DNA of 6,065 nt from Planctomycetaceae bacterium (GTDB lineage: Bacteria > Planctomycetota > Planctomycetia > Planctomycetales > Planctomycetaceae), in assembly GCA_027080405.1 (NCBI GenBank), contig JALWSL010000352.1, positions 1 to 6,065 of the forward strand, read 5' to 3'. The translations under genes were made by a program, and so were the position numbers. The notes under the pieces were generated by a model. It was not told where the DNA came from and did not search any database. It saw only the letters and a list, made by a program, of their open reading frames with translations. The stretch's first letter is position 1. Every line of letters begins with the position of its first letter. Below, in pieces: positions 1 through 4,841 of the stretch.

Positions 1-54
1 CAAAATGACGTGATCCTGTTTGATCAACGTGGGTGTGTTCGACATTTTTGTTGA
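1..54 (+). pseudogene. possible truncated alpha/beta-hydrolase (proline iminopeptidase-like) fragment
   Basis: Frame 1 is open from the window edge to a TGA at 52-54. It encodes DVILFDQRGC followed by only five more residues. From memory, the string VILFDQRGC matches the oxyanion-hole region of S33-family proline iminopeptidases, which normally continue as GCGRS and then run for a further 200 or so residues. Here the match breaks at GCVRHFC and stops. A second frame starting at 36 reads CSTFLLNASEATP before its own TGA at 90-92, so a frameshifted decay product is possible. Only 17 codons are visible, so the upstream part cannot be judged. It could be a chance match or the genuine C-terminus of an unrelated protein. 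Confidence 0.35.
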
Positions 55-75
55 ACGCGAGTGAGGCAACACCAA

Positions 76-106
<31 letters not shown>

Positions 107-183
107 GGATTAATGTCTGGTGGAAAAGCCATGGATTTAACGGCATGGACGGCCAACCATCGACACCTGGGGCTTCCTTTACT

Positions 184-198
184 AGCAGATCGTCTGCT
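184..198. promoter_or_regulatory. perfect 6-bp inverted repeat upstream of the HTH-receiver gene (candidate operator)
   Basis: AGCAGA and TCTGCT flank a 3-bp centre (TCG), forming a 15-bp odd palindrome that ends 36 bp before the preferred ATG at 235. Its position suits an operator for the following gene, possibly its own product since that carries an HTH. No convincing -35/-10 pair was found around it. A TGTAAT at 215-220 resembles a -10 box but lies too close to the start codon and has no partner -35. Confidence 0.3.
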
Positions 199-234
199 GT
201 GGAGTGGCAAAATGTGTAATTGGAGAGCCCGCAA

Positions 235-807
235 ATGAGGACAATCTTTACGACTGGACAAGTCGCTAAGATCTGCAAAGTCGCCCCCCGAACTGTGAGT
301 AAATGGTTCGATTCTGGCCGGCTGCGTGGATACCGAATTCCTGGATCGCAGGATAGACGAATTCCCCGCGAACATTTGATTCGCTTCCTGAAAGAGCATG
401 GCATGCCTTTGGGTGAACTGGAAGATGAAGCAATGGGCAAATTGTTGCTCGTTGGAATCGAAGGTCCCATCCGAACCATGCTCGGCGAAATTCTGCCGTT
501 GGAAGATTTCAAACTGGAATCAGCCGCGAGTGGTTTTGAAGCCGGTATTCAGGCGGAATCGTTGCATCCTGATGGTGTCATCATCGACTTCGCCATGGGC
601 CGAAACGAAGCTCTGATGATTGCCCAGAACCTGAAGAAGAACGCCGACTACAACGATACCGTTCTTGTCGGTCTGATCAGCGATGAAGACAGTGCCAGCG
701 GCTTCGATCGCACACTGTTCAACGAGACGTTCCGTAAACCGTTCGATGTCGCTCTGCTGGCAGAACGTGTTCGAACTCTCGTCAGTCGCAAAAAGCAAAT
801 CGCCTGA
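235..807 (+). CDS. HTH plus degenerate receiver-domain regulator
   Basis: This 190-aa protein is probably a DNA-binding regulator. Residues about 6-56 form an excisionase/MerR-type winged HTH: TTGQVAKICKVAPRTVSKW, then a wing with RGYRIPGSQDRRIPREHL. Residues about 68-187 resemble a response-regulator receiver domain. Asp118 in VIIDF sits where the phosphoacceptor belongs, Ser149 matches the conserved Ser/Thr, and Lys168 in RKPF matches the conserved Lys. The usual acidic pair after the first strand is replaced by Gly-Ile-Glu (74-76), so Mg binding and phosphorylation are doubtful. The HTH comes first, the reverse of most response regulators. ATG 235 is chosen because GGAG (222-225) lies 9 nt upstream. 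A TTG at 220 would add five residues but has poorer spacing. No sensor kinase is visible nearby, so the partner and targets are unknown. Confidence 0.88.
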   Translation: MRTIFTTGQVAKICKVAPRTVSKWFDSGRLRGYRIPGSQDRRIPREHLIRFLKEHGMPLGELEDEAMGKLLLVGIEGPIRTMLGEILPLEDFKLESAASGFEAGIQAESLHPDGVIIDFAMGRNEALMIAQNLKKNADYNDTVLVGLISDEDSASGFDRTLFNETFRKPFDVALLAERVRTLVSRKKQIA

Positions 808-860
808 GAAGGATGAAGGGAAACTCGTTCCCTCCAAACAGGCATCACGCAGTCAGTTGG

Positions 861-880
861 GCGTGTCACGGATGACACGC
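861..880 (+). other. 8-bp perfect hairpin downstream of the regulator gene
   Basis: GCGTGTCA and TGACACGC pair perfectly around a CGGA loop, 53 nt after the regulator stop codon. No T-tract follows, so it is not a classical intrinsic terminator by itself. It may protect the 3' end or act with the T-tailed hairpin at 925-951. A weaker AGGGAA/TTCCCT stem (817-833) and a 12-bp palindrome CTTTCGCGAAAG (889-900) lie on either side. Confidence 0.45.
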
Positions 881-924
881 GGACTCGACTTTCGCGAAAG
901 AAGTTGATCCATCTCTGAGGATCC

Positions 925-951
925 CCCCATGCATGTTGGTGCAGGGGTTTT
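925..951 (+). terminator. probable intrinsic terminator of the HTH-receiver gene
   Basis: CCCC (925-928), a bulged A, then TGCA (930-933) pair with TGCA (940-943) and GGGG (944-947) around a six-base loop, followed by TTTT (948-951). The T-tract lies on the plus-strand side, matching the regulator gene that ends at 807. The tract is short and the stem has one bulge, so efficiency may be modest. Confidence 0.5.
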
Positions 952-1003
952 CATGCCGGTCGCTGCCACTTCTTTGCGATGCTTCGCATCACGCGCCGTT
1001 GCA

Positions 1004-1077
1004 TTTCGCGTTACCTCTTGCGTTACTTTTTTTGCGTCACTTTTTGCGCTTCATTTTGCAAGTCATTCTGCGCCTCG
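1004..1077. repeat. degenerate 12-bp tandem repeat, six units
   Basis: Six units with approximate consensus TTTTGCGTYACT begin at 1004, 1016, 1030, 1042, 1054 and 1066. The GC core recurs at spacings of 12, 14, 12, 12 and 12 bp, with two extra T residues between units 2 and 3. Looser TTTGCG and TTCGC motifs occur upstream at 973-987. The array lies between the convergent regulator and cdsA genes. No supported gene occupies 808-1176. Read on the minus strand the units give four-residue repeats (EAQN, DLQN, EAQK), but the frame is broken by a stop, so coding is unlikely. Confidence 0.6.
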
Positions 1078-1176
1078 GGAAATGGCCGTCCCGTATGCGA
1101 TGCCACGTTGAAGTACGGCAACGGTTGCAATTGCTGCCAGCGGTTCGTGTTGCGTTCCGCTCGATGTCCCTCCGCT

Positions 1177-2112
1177 TTATCGCCAACTCGCCATGGGAAA
1201 CAGACTCCAGAACAGATAGGCGATCGGTCCGGTATACAGAATACTGTCGATGACATCGAGAATCCCGCCAAATCCGGGCATCAGTCCTGAAGCATCTTTT
1301 TTGCCGACATCCCGCTTGATCAGGGATTCACACAAGTCACCGATCAGGCCGACCGTCCCAATCACAATGCCATACAATATGGAGAGGTACCACGGACACG
1401 CTTTCCAGGTCGGTTCGAATGCAGCGGGCATATATGTCAGCCACAGCCAGGAAAAGAGGGCGGAAAACAGAATCGCCCCACGTGCCCCCCACCATGTTTT
1501 TCCGGGACTCAATCTCGGACTCAGCTTTTTTTGTCCCAACAACCTTCCCAGCGCATAGGCTCCAATATCCCCTCCCTTGGTGACGACAATCAGGGAACCG
1601 AGCACAAGATAACCTGCTTCTGCCCCGGCTACCCATCGCAGTTGAGCCGTCATGCTGAGAAACACGCCGATGTAAACGACTATCAATATTTCCGAACTGA
1701 GCCTTTCCATACTCTGCCCCGGTTCCTCAAAACTGATGGCGGAGATCAAAAACAGAACCATGACAACCAGGCTGAATGCCAGCATTGTCGGCCCCAGATA
1801 GGAAAGCTCGGCAGGTTCGGTCACACCAATTCCAAGCGGTTTGAGCCATGTCGAAGCAACGATGACAATCGCACCCGCACAACAGAGTGAATAACGGGGA
1901 TAGAAAGAACGGGTTCTGAACAGTTGGGCCATTTCCCACGTGCCCCGCACGGTCAGGAACAGACAGACCAGAAGCAGAACTGGAGCCTGACGCCCAATCA
2001 GATGATCCCAATAGAACAGTCCGCCAAAGATGGCAATCAGCAGTGGGCCAATAATCAACCGCCAACTCAAATTTCCAAGTGATCTGCTCTTTACCAAAGG
2101 CGGATTATCCAT
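1177..2112 (-). CDS. cdsA: phosphatidate cytidylyltransferase (CDP-diacylglycerol synthase)
   Basis: CdsA converts phosphatidic acid and CTP to CDP-diacylglycerol at the inner membrane, the branch point for phospholipids. The 311-aa protein has several hydrophobic segments (for example about 21-35, 44-54, 77-90, 109-127, 141-156, 165-177, 212-228 and 243-258). It carries the family region TKGGDIGAYALGRLLG (178-193), the SPGKTWWGA segment (202-210), and the C-terminal signature from SLIKRD (263-268) through KKDASGLMPG to GGILDVIDS (282-290). The usual HGG and LDR of the signature appear as FGG and LDV. The catalytic acidic and lysine positions appear present. Length is normal for the family. 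The frame stays open to a TTG at 2205, but ATG 2112 gives the family-like N-terminus. No clear Shine-Dalgarno precedes it. It lies 319 bp after uppS on the same strand, a common pairing, probably co-transcribed. Confidence 0.93.
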   Translation of the reverse strand: MDNPPLVKSRSLGNLSWRLIIGPLLIAIFGGLFYWDHLIGRQAPVLLLVCLFLTVRGTWEMAQLFRTRSFYPRYSLCCAGAIVIVASTWLKPLGIGVTEPAELSYLGPTMLAFSLVVMVLFLISAISFEEPGQSMERLSSEILIVVYIGVFLSMTAQLRWVAGAEAGYLVLGSLIVVTKGGDIGAYALGRLLGQKKLSPRLSPGKTWWGARGAILFSALFSWLWLTYMPAAFEPTWKACPWYLSILYGIVIGTVGLIGDLCESLIKRDVGKKDASGLMPGFGGILDVIDSILYTGPIAYLFWSLFPMASWR

Positions 2113-2231
2113 AGGATGTTCGATATCATCAGAAGTTATGAGGTAATGATTCAGCCATCGGCTCCCGCATCGGCCCCCGGTGTTCGGAAATGGACAAGCC
2201 GTCAAACAACGACACTTCTTTCGCTATTTCA

Positions 2232-2333
2232 CTATAAGGCAAAGCCGGGGTTATTCCATCGCAGAGTAACGCAGAAACCATGTTTTTCCAGTGTTTTCCG
2301 CGTCTTTGTCCCCCACGCCTTTTCATTTTGCAT
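2232..2333 (-). CDS. possible 33-aa small protein between uppS and cdsA
   Basis: An ATG at 2333 (minus) is preceded by a strong Shine-Dalgarno-like GGGGAGG (2339-2345) with a 5-nt gap, and the frame closes at TAG 2232-2234. The product starts MQNEKAWGTKTRKTL and is basic, with no recognised domain, signal peptide or membrane segment. It might be a leader peptide or an uncharacterised small protein. It could equally be chance, because another frame over the same DNA is also open (about 65 codons from an ATG at 2326) and the GGGGAGG may serve as an RNA-binding site instead. Confidence 0.25.
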   Translation of the reverse strand: MQNEKAWGTKTRKTLEKHGFCVTLRWNNPGFAL

Positions 2334-2413
2334 GATCGCCTCCCCTGTTTTGCAAAGCATTTCCCTGAAAACGCTCCTGCGAAAACGGTCACGCATCAAT
2401 ACGGAAAAGCTCC
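2334..2413 (-). promoter_or_regulatory. GGA-rich uppS-cdsA intergenic RNA (candidate CsrA target)
   Basis: The minus-strand transcript between uppS and cdsA has four GGA motifs in about 73 nt: CTGGGGAGC (GGA at 2411-2413), GCAGGAGC (2375-2377), TCAGGGAAA (2362-2364) and ACAGGGGAGG (2341-2343). CsrA/RsmA proteins bind GGA, preferably in a CANGGA context and often in clusters, and a csrA-family gene lies two genes upstream. About one GGA would be expected here by chance. Binding is inferred only. The gap 2113-2431 otherwise shows no terminator and no clear promoter. Confidence 0.25.
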
Positions 2414-2431
2414 CCAGGAAACTGCTTCTGC

Positions 2432-3223
2432 TTATGTCTCCGTCAAGCCGCCGAATCGGCGATCCCGTTTTGAGTAATCTTCCAGAGCGGCGTAAAAATC
2501 CTCTTTGCCAAATTCTGGCCAATGCTTCGGCGTGACCCACAATTCCGAGTAGCTGATCTGCCAAAGCAGAAAGTTGCTGATTCGCATTTCTCCCGAAGTA
2601 CGAATAATCAAATCGGGATCGGGCATTCCCGCAGTATAAAGATGGTTGGATATCAGTTCTTCATTGATCTGGTCAGCTTTCAGGGTTCCCAGCTGAATCT
2701 GTTCTGCAATTTTTTTGACGGCGTCGACAATTTCACCCCGCGAACCATAGTTCAACGCCAAACATAATCGCATTCCGGTATTGCCAGCCGATTGCTCGAT
2801 CGTGGTGCCGATTTGTTCGAGAATATTCGCAGGCAAATCTTCACTGCGTCCAATGACGGAAAATTGCAGATTCTGCCGAAGAATCTCCTTGCGTTCCTCA
2901 ATCAGGTACTTTTCAAGCAGATACATCAGGAAAGTGAGTTCGGCGGGCGGGCTTTTCCAGTTTTCGCTACTGAGACAGTAAAGCGTCAGTTGCTCCAGTC
3001 CCAGTTCTGCCGCTGCTTCAACTACCTTCCGGACAGATTTGGCCCCTTGACGATGTCCTTCAACCCGGGGCATTCCCCGCTGTTGTGCCCAGCGACCATT
3101 CCCATCCATGATAATTGCCACATGACGGGGGAGGGTGGCAGGTTTTCCCGCTAAAATCGACGCTTGCCCGTGCAATTCCGCTGCGGAGGGTGTCGACGGC
3201 CTGGCTTTCGATTTCATCGACAT
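2432..3223 (-). CDS. uppS: undecaprenyl diphosphate synthase (cis-isoprenyl transferase)
   Basis: UppS adds isopentenyl diphosphate units in cis to farnesyl diphosphate, giving the C55 lipid carrier for peptidoglycan and other envelope glycans. It is cytosolic or membrane-peripheral. The 263-aa length is typical. Motifs in order are: IIMDGNGRWA (37-46) with catalytic Asp40; GHRQG (56-60); LYCLSSENWKSP (81-92), where Cys replaces the more usual Ala; LNYGSRGEI (157-165); and PDPDLIIRTSGE (201-212) leading to RISNFLLWQ and ELW (227-229). A polar N-terminal extension of about 30 residues precedes the conserved core. ATG 3223 starts 7 nt after the csrA-family stop (3231-3233) with only a weak AAGAAG Shine-Dalgarno, which suggests translational coupling. 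A second ATG at 3217 is also possible. Confidence 0.96.
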   Translation of the reverse strand: MSMKSKARPSTPSAAELHGQASILAGKPATLPRHVAIIMDGNGRWAQQRGMPRVEGHRQGAKSVRKVVEAAAELGLEQLTLYCLSSENWKSPPAELTFLMYLLEKYLIEERKEILRQNLQFSVIGRSEDLPANILEQIGTTIEQSAGNTGMRLCLALNYGSRGEIVDAVKKIAEQIQLGTLKADQINEELISNHLYTAGMPDPDLIIRTSGEMRISNFLLWQISYSELWVTPKHWPEFGKEDFYAALEDYSKRDRRFGGLTET

Positions 3224-3230
3224 GACTTCT

Positions 3231-3431
3231 TCATCGGGTCATGGTGAGCAAAGAGGGAAGTGTCTCGCCCTGATCACCATCCAACGAGATCGTCACTTCC
3301 CGGTAAGAGGGCAGAAGTTGCGGAGAAGCGATGGAAAGAACCAGATTTTCTTTCTCGATTTTTTTTACAGTGACAGTGATATGTTCATCGACAACAATCT
3401 GCTCACCCACACCGCGAGAAATAATCTTCAT
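3231..3431 (-). CDS. csrA: CsrA-family RNA-binding translational regulator, divergent
   Basis: This 66-aa protein aligns without gaps to remembered E. coli CsrA through residue 48: VGE (8-10), TVTV (19-22), Pro37 and Arg44-Glu45 fall at the same positions. CsrA dimers bind GGA motifs in mRNA leaders and block or alter translation or stability. Arg6 and the Arg44-Glu45 pair are kept, but Arg7 is Gly7, Leu4 is Ile4, and the Val42-His43 positions are Ser-Tyr, so RNA affinity or specificity may differ. The tail after about residue 49 (LDGDQGETLPSLL) is unlike the usual helix. GAGG at 3439-3442 lies 7 nt before the ATG. The gene opens an apparent operon with uppS and cdsA. No flagellar or fliW gene, a frequent csrA neighbour, is visible. 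Confidence 0.85.
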   Translation of the reverse strand: MKIISRGVGEQIVVDEHITVTVKKIEKENLVLSIASPQLLPSYREVTISLDGDQGETLPSLLTMTR

Positions 3432-3470
3432 CTTCAGACCTCAGATATATGGACAACCTTGCATGACACG

Positions 3471-3502
3471 AAAAAACGAAACAGATTATTCGCCTGTTTC
3501 GT
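3471..3502 (-). terminator. minus-strand intrinsic terminator in the csrA leader (possible attenuator)
   Basis: On the minus strand ACGAAACAG (3494-3502) pairs perfectly over nine bases with CTGTTTCGT (3476-3484) around a nine-base loop, and a six-base T-tract (3471-3476) follows. It lies 40 nt before the csrA start codon, downstream of the candidate promoter at 3530-3558. An alternative pairing of CCTGT (minus, 3509-3513) with ACAGG (minus, 3493-3497) would consume part of the upstream arm, as an antiterminator would. Confidence 0.65.
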
Positions 3503-3529
3503 GTTGCGACAGGATTTTTTGACTGGCGT

Positions 3530-3558
3530 ATTGTGTCGTTTTTTCCTCCTTCTGACAA
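3530..3558 (-). promoter_or_regulatory. sigma-70-like promoter for the csrA-uppS-cdsA operon
   Basis: Reading the minus strand, TTGTCA (3553-3558, five of six matches to TTGACA) is followed after exactly 17 bp by CACAAT (3530-3535, four of six matches to TATAAT). The start would be near 3523, giving a leader of about 90 nt before csrA with the terminator hairpin beginning about 20 nt in. A GGAGG inside the spacer is not followed by a usable start codon. It is the best promoter candidate between the two minus-strand terminators. Confidence 0.45.
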
Positions 3559-3589
3559 GTCCAGCGGGAATCATTAGCGATTTGCCAAC

Positions 3590-3624
3590 AAAAAAGCCAC
3601 CCGAATCACCTGGATTCGGGCGGC
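3590..3624 (-). terminator. strong minus-strand intrinsic terminator
   Basis: On the minus strand a 12-bp stem (arms 3613-3624 and 3596-3607) closes a five-base loop and is followed by six T residues (3590-3595). The single non-Watson-Crick position is G-U on the minus strand but A-C on the plus strand, favouring minus-strand use. It lies about 195 nt beyond the P460 stop codon and separates that transcript from csrA. A second stem, CAACGG/CCGTTG (3626-3650), sits immediately upstream of it in the transcript. Confidence 0.8.
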
Positions 3625-3817
3625 CCAACGGGGAAGGACAGACTCCGTTGATGTCAGATTGGCAGAGAGCGCCATTGGGAATTATTGTCTGAAATTCCGC
3701 ATCGAATGATCGGCTCGCCATTGAACGGGTTACACGATCGGTCTGTGATCGAGCCAGCGAAACATTCCTGCGTCAATCGCGTGCAGAACGATCAGGTCAT
3801 CGATCAGTCGTTGTCAA
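3625..3817 (-). other. 193-nt stretch between the P460 gene and its terminator: long 3' UTR or small RNA
   Basis: No convincing gene lies here. It ends at the terminator at 3590-3624, preceded by the CAACGG/CCGTTG hairpin (3626-3650), a tandem-hairpin 3' end like that of many small RNAs. An open minus-strand frame from ATG 3721 runs through both terminators and has no recognisable domain, so it is not called. Five GATC sites fall between 3708 and 3805. No tRNA fold was seen. Confidence 0.3.
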
Positions 3818-3824
3818 TCAGTCA
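3790..3824. repeat. short degenerate ATCAGKC repeats at the P460 3' end
   Basis: ATCAGGTC (3791), ATCAGTCG (3803) and ATCAGTCA (3817) recur at 12- and 14-bp spacing, and the last overlaps the P460 stop codon (3818-3820). With only three imperfect copies, chance is possible. The spacing resembles the 12/14-bp pattern of the repeat at 1004-1077. Confidence 0.3.
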
Positions 3825-4450
3825 TTGATGAAGGAAAAGTCATTCCCTTCAGCTCCGGAATGACACTCGATACAACTGGCGAATTTCCCTGAAATGGGCA
3901 TGCTCCCTTTTTCTGGTGGTGTGCGGGCAACACGACCATCGGGAGTGTACTTCACCCAGTACCAGTCTCCCGCTTCCGGATTGAACCCACTGGCTTTGTA
4001 CATCACGGTAATCGCCATGAGCGTTTTGCCATCCGGGCCAAAATTTTCCTTGATGATAATCGATCCATCCGGAAGTGTTTTGGGATTCCCAGCTGCAGTA
4101 CGATTGAGGTAGGTCTTCAGAAATTTCCCATGCGGACTTTGCCCGGGATAGGCCTTCGTCGGTTTTCCCGGGCCTGGTGCCCAGTTGTGGTACTGAACCT
4201 GTTGAAGCCAATTCCAGAACTTGCTTTCAAAGGTACTTGAGGTTGCACGGTTCGTTCCCTGTTGCCTCATCCCCTGTCGACGGGAGGAAGATCCCTGCTG
4301 ATAACTTCCGCCATAACGAGAACCGCTCCCCTGCTGATAGGATCGCGTTCCACTTTGAGCCCGTACGGTTGATTCCGGCCGGTTTTGAAGCAGAAGCAAA
4401 GATGCTGCGACCAAAATTGCCATTCCGATTATCCACTGAACCTGTTTCAT
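3818..4450 (-). CDS. exported cytochrome P460-family c-type haem protein
   Basis: The 210-aa protein has an N-terminal export signal (hydrophobic about 8-21, likely cleavage after VRA at 31). A low-complexity Gln/Gly/Ser/Arg linker follows (about 34-67) with SYQQGS occurring twice, then a P460-type domain (about 75-210). Family features are GSIIIKENFGPDGK (129-142), AITVMYK (146-152), YWVKYTPDG (164-172) and the single haem motif CIECH (193-197) close to the C-terminus. P460 proteins bind one covalent haem in the periplasm; some oxidise hydroxylamine, others bind NO or have unknown roles. The cross-linking Lys of true P460 cannot be assigned here, so catalysis is not claimed. ATG 4450 is chosen because GAGG (4460-4463) lies 9 nt upstream and the signal peptide starts there; the frame is open farther upstream without a good start. 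Probably transcribed alone or with the upstream toroid gene. Confidence 0.88.
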   Translation of the reverse strand: MKQVQWIIGMAILVAASLLLLQNRPESTVRAQSGTRSYQQGSGSRYGGSYQQGSSSRRQGMRQQGTNRATSSTFESKFWNWLQQVQYHNWAPGPGKPTKAYPGQSPHGKFLKTYLNRTAAGNPKTLPDGSIIIKENFGPDGKTLMAITVMYKASGFNPEAGDWYWVKYTPDGRVARTPPEKGSMPISGKFASCIECHSGAEGNDFSFIND

Positions 4451-4505
4451 CTGCTCTATCCTCTCAATTCCGGTTTTGCTCTGTGCGCAGGTGTTGCTAC
4501 CCTGA

Positions 4506-4580
4506 TGCGTTGTTGCATGGCGCGTTGCAACGCACCCTGCGGTACTCGATAACGGGGGCCTTGCAACAAAGGCGACCCCC
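4506..4580. promoter_or_regulatory. structured P460 upstream region with GTTGC palindromes and a hairpin
   Basis: A perfect 12-bp palindrome GCGTTGCAACGC (4522-4533) lies within a TGCGTTG/CAACGCA inverted repeat (4506-4534). Farther upstream of the gene, GCCTT and AAGGC (4558-4573) close a GCAACA loop, and the stem extends through GGGG/CCCC with a two-base bulge (4554-4579). GTTGC or its complement occurs at 4493, 4512, 4524, 4527 and 4563. Operator or leader-structure roles are both possible. No confident -35/-10 pair was found. Confidence 0.35.
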
Positions 4581-4660
4581 TCGAACCAGACCGGATGATA
4601 ACGCAAGGCCGGATGGGCAGACTGTGGGCCAGCTAACAGAGTGAAAACTTTTCCAATGAA

Positions 4661-4750
4661 ACCAGTTCGAAGCGGTTCAACGCAGTTCAAGCCAGCACCA
4701 GGCCGTTCAAAGCAGCTCAATACGGTTCCAACCAATTCCAAGCGGTTCAA
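4661..4750. repeat. nine-unit degenerate 10-bp tandem repeat (AGCRGTTCAA)
   Basis: Nine consecutive 10-bp units occupy this stretch with no insertions. Units 2 and 9 are identical (AGCGGTTCAA). Units 1, 3 and 5-8 differ mainly in the first four bases or by single changes in the GTTCAA core, and unit 4 (GCCAGCACCA) is most diverged. Seven A residues (4749-4755) follow at the edge. A 10-bp period places each copy on the same face of the helix. The array lies between the toroid gene and the P460 gene, in a 391-bp gap (4451-4841) with no supported gene. It could be a phased protein-binding array or a product of replication slippage. Confidence 0.75.
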
Positions 4751-4841
4751 AAAAACGGCTCTGTAAATCGGATGCAAGCAGGCGACACCCAGCTCATTCG
4801 ATATTGGAGCTGTTTTACATAATTGCCATTGTGAACCCGTG

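Noticed and set aside
1023..1271. Minus-strand frame giving EAQN/DLQN four-residue repeats
   Set aside because: It overlaps the cdsA C-terminus in another frame and the repeat frame is broken at 1023, so it is treated as non-coding repeat.
929..1290. Several overlapping plus-strand frames across the 12-bp repeat
   Set aside because: Their openness comes from repeat composition. They lack domains and Shine-Dalgarno sequences and run into the antisense of cdsA.
2129..2392. Alternative minus-strand frame between uppS and cdsA (about 65 codons from the ATG at 2326)
   Set aside because: It has no Shine-Dalgarno at suitable spacing and no homology. The competing 33-codon frame has the better initiation site.
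3135..3692. Long plus-strand frame opposite uppS and csrA
   Set aside because: It is antisense to two well-supported genes and has no domain.
3434..3721. 95-codon minus-strand frame starting with MASRSF
   Set aside because: It passes through two intrinsic terminators and the csrA promoter and has no recognisable domain.
4661..4750. GTTC repeats as alphaproteobacterial-type LexA (GTTC-N7-GTTC) boxes
   Set aside because: The spacing here is GTTC-N6-GTTC in nine consecutive units, not a single GTTC-N7-GTTC site, and the gene content does not suggest Alphaproteobacteria or SOS control.
4661..4750. CRISPR-like array
   Set aside because: The units are 10 bp and contiguous with no spacers, and no cas gene is present.
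4790..4816. CAGCTC/GAGCTG hairpin followed by TTTT on the plus strand
   Set aside because: No plus-strand gene ends nearby, the stem is only 6 bp with an 11-base loop, and on the minus strand the T-tract is on the wrong side.
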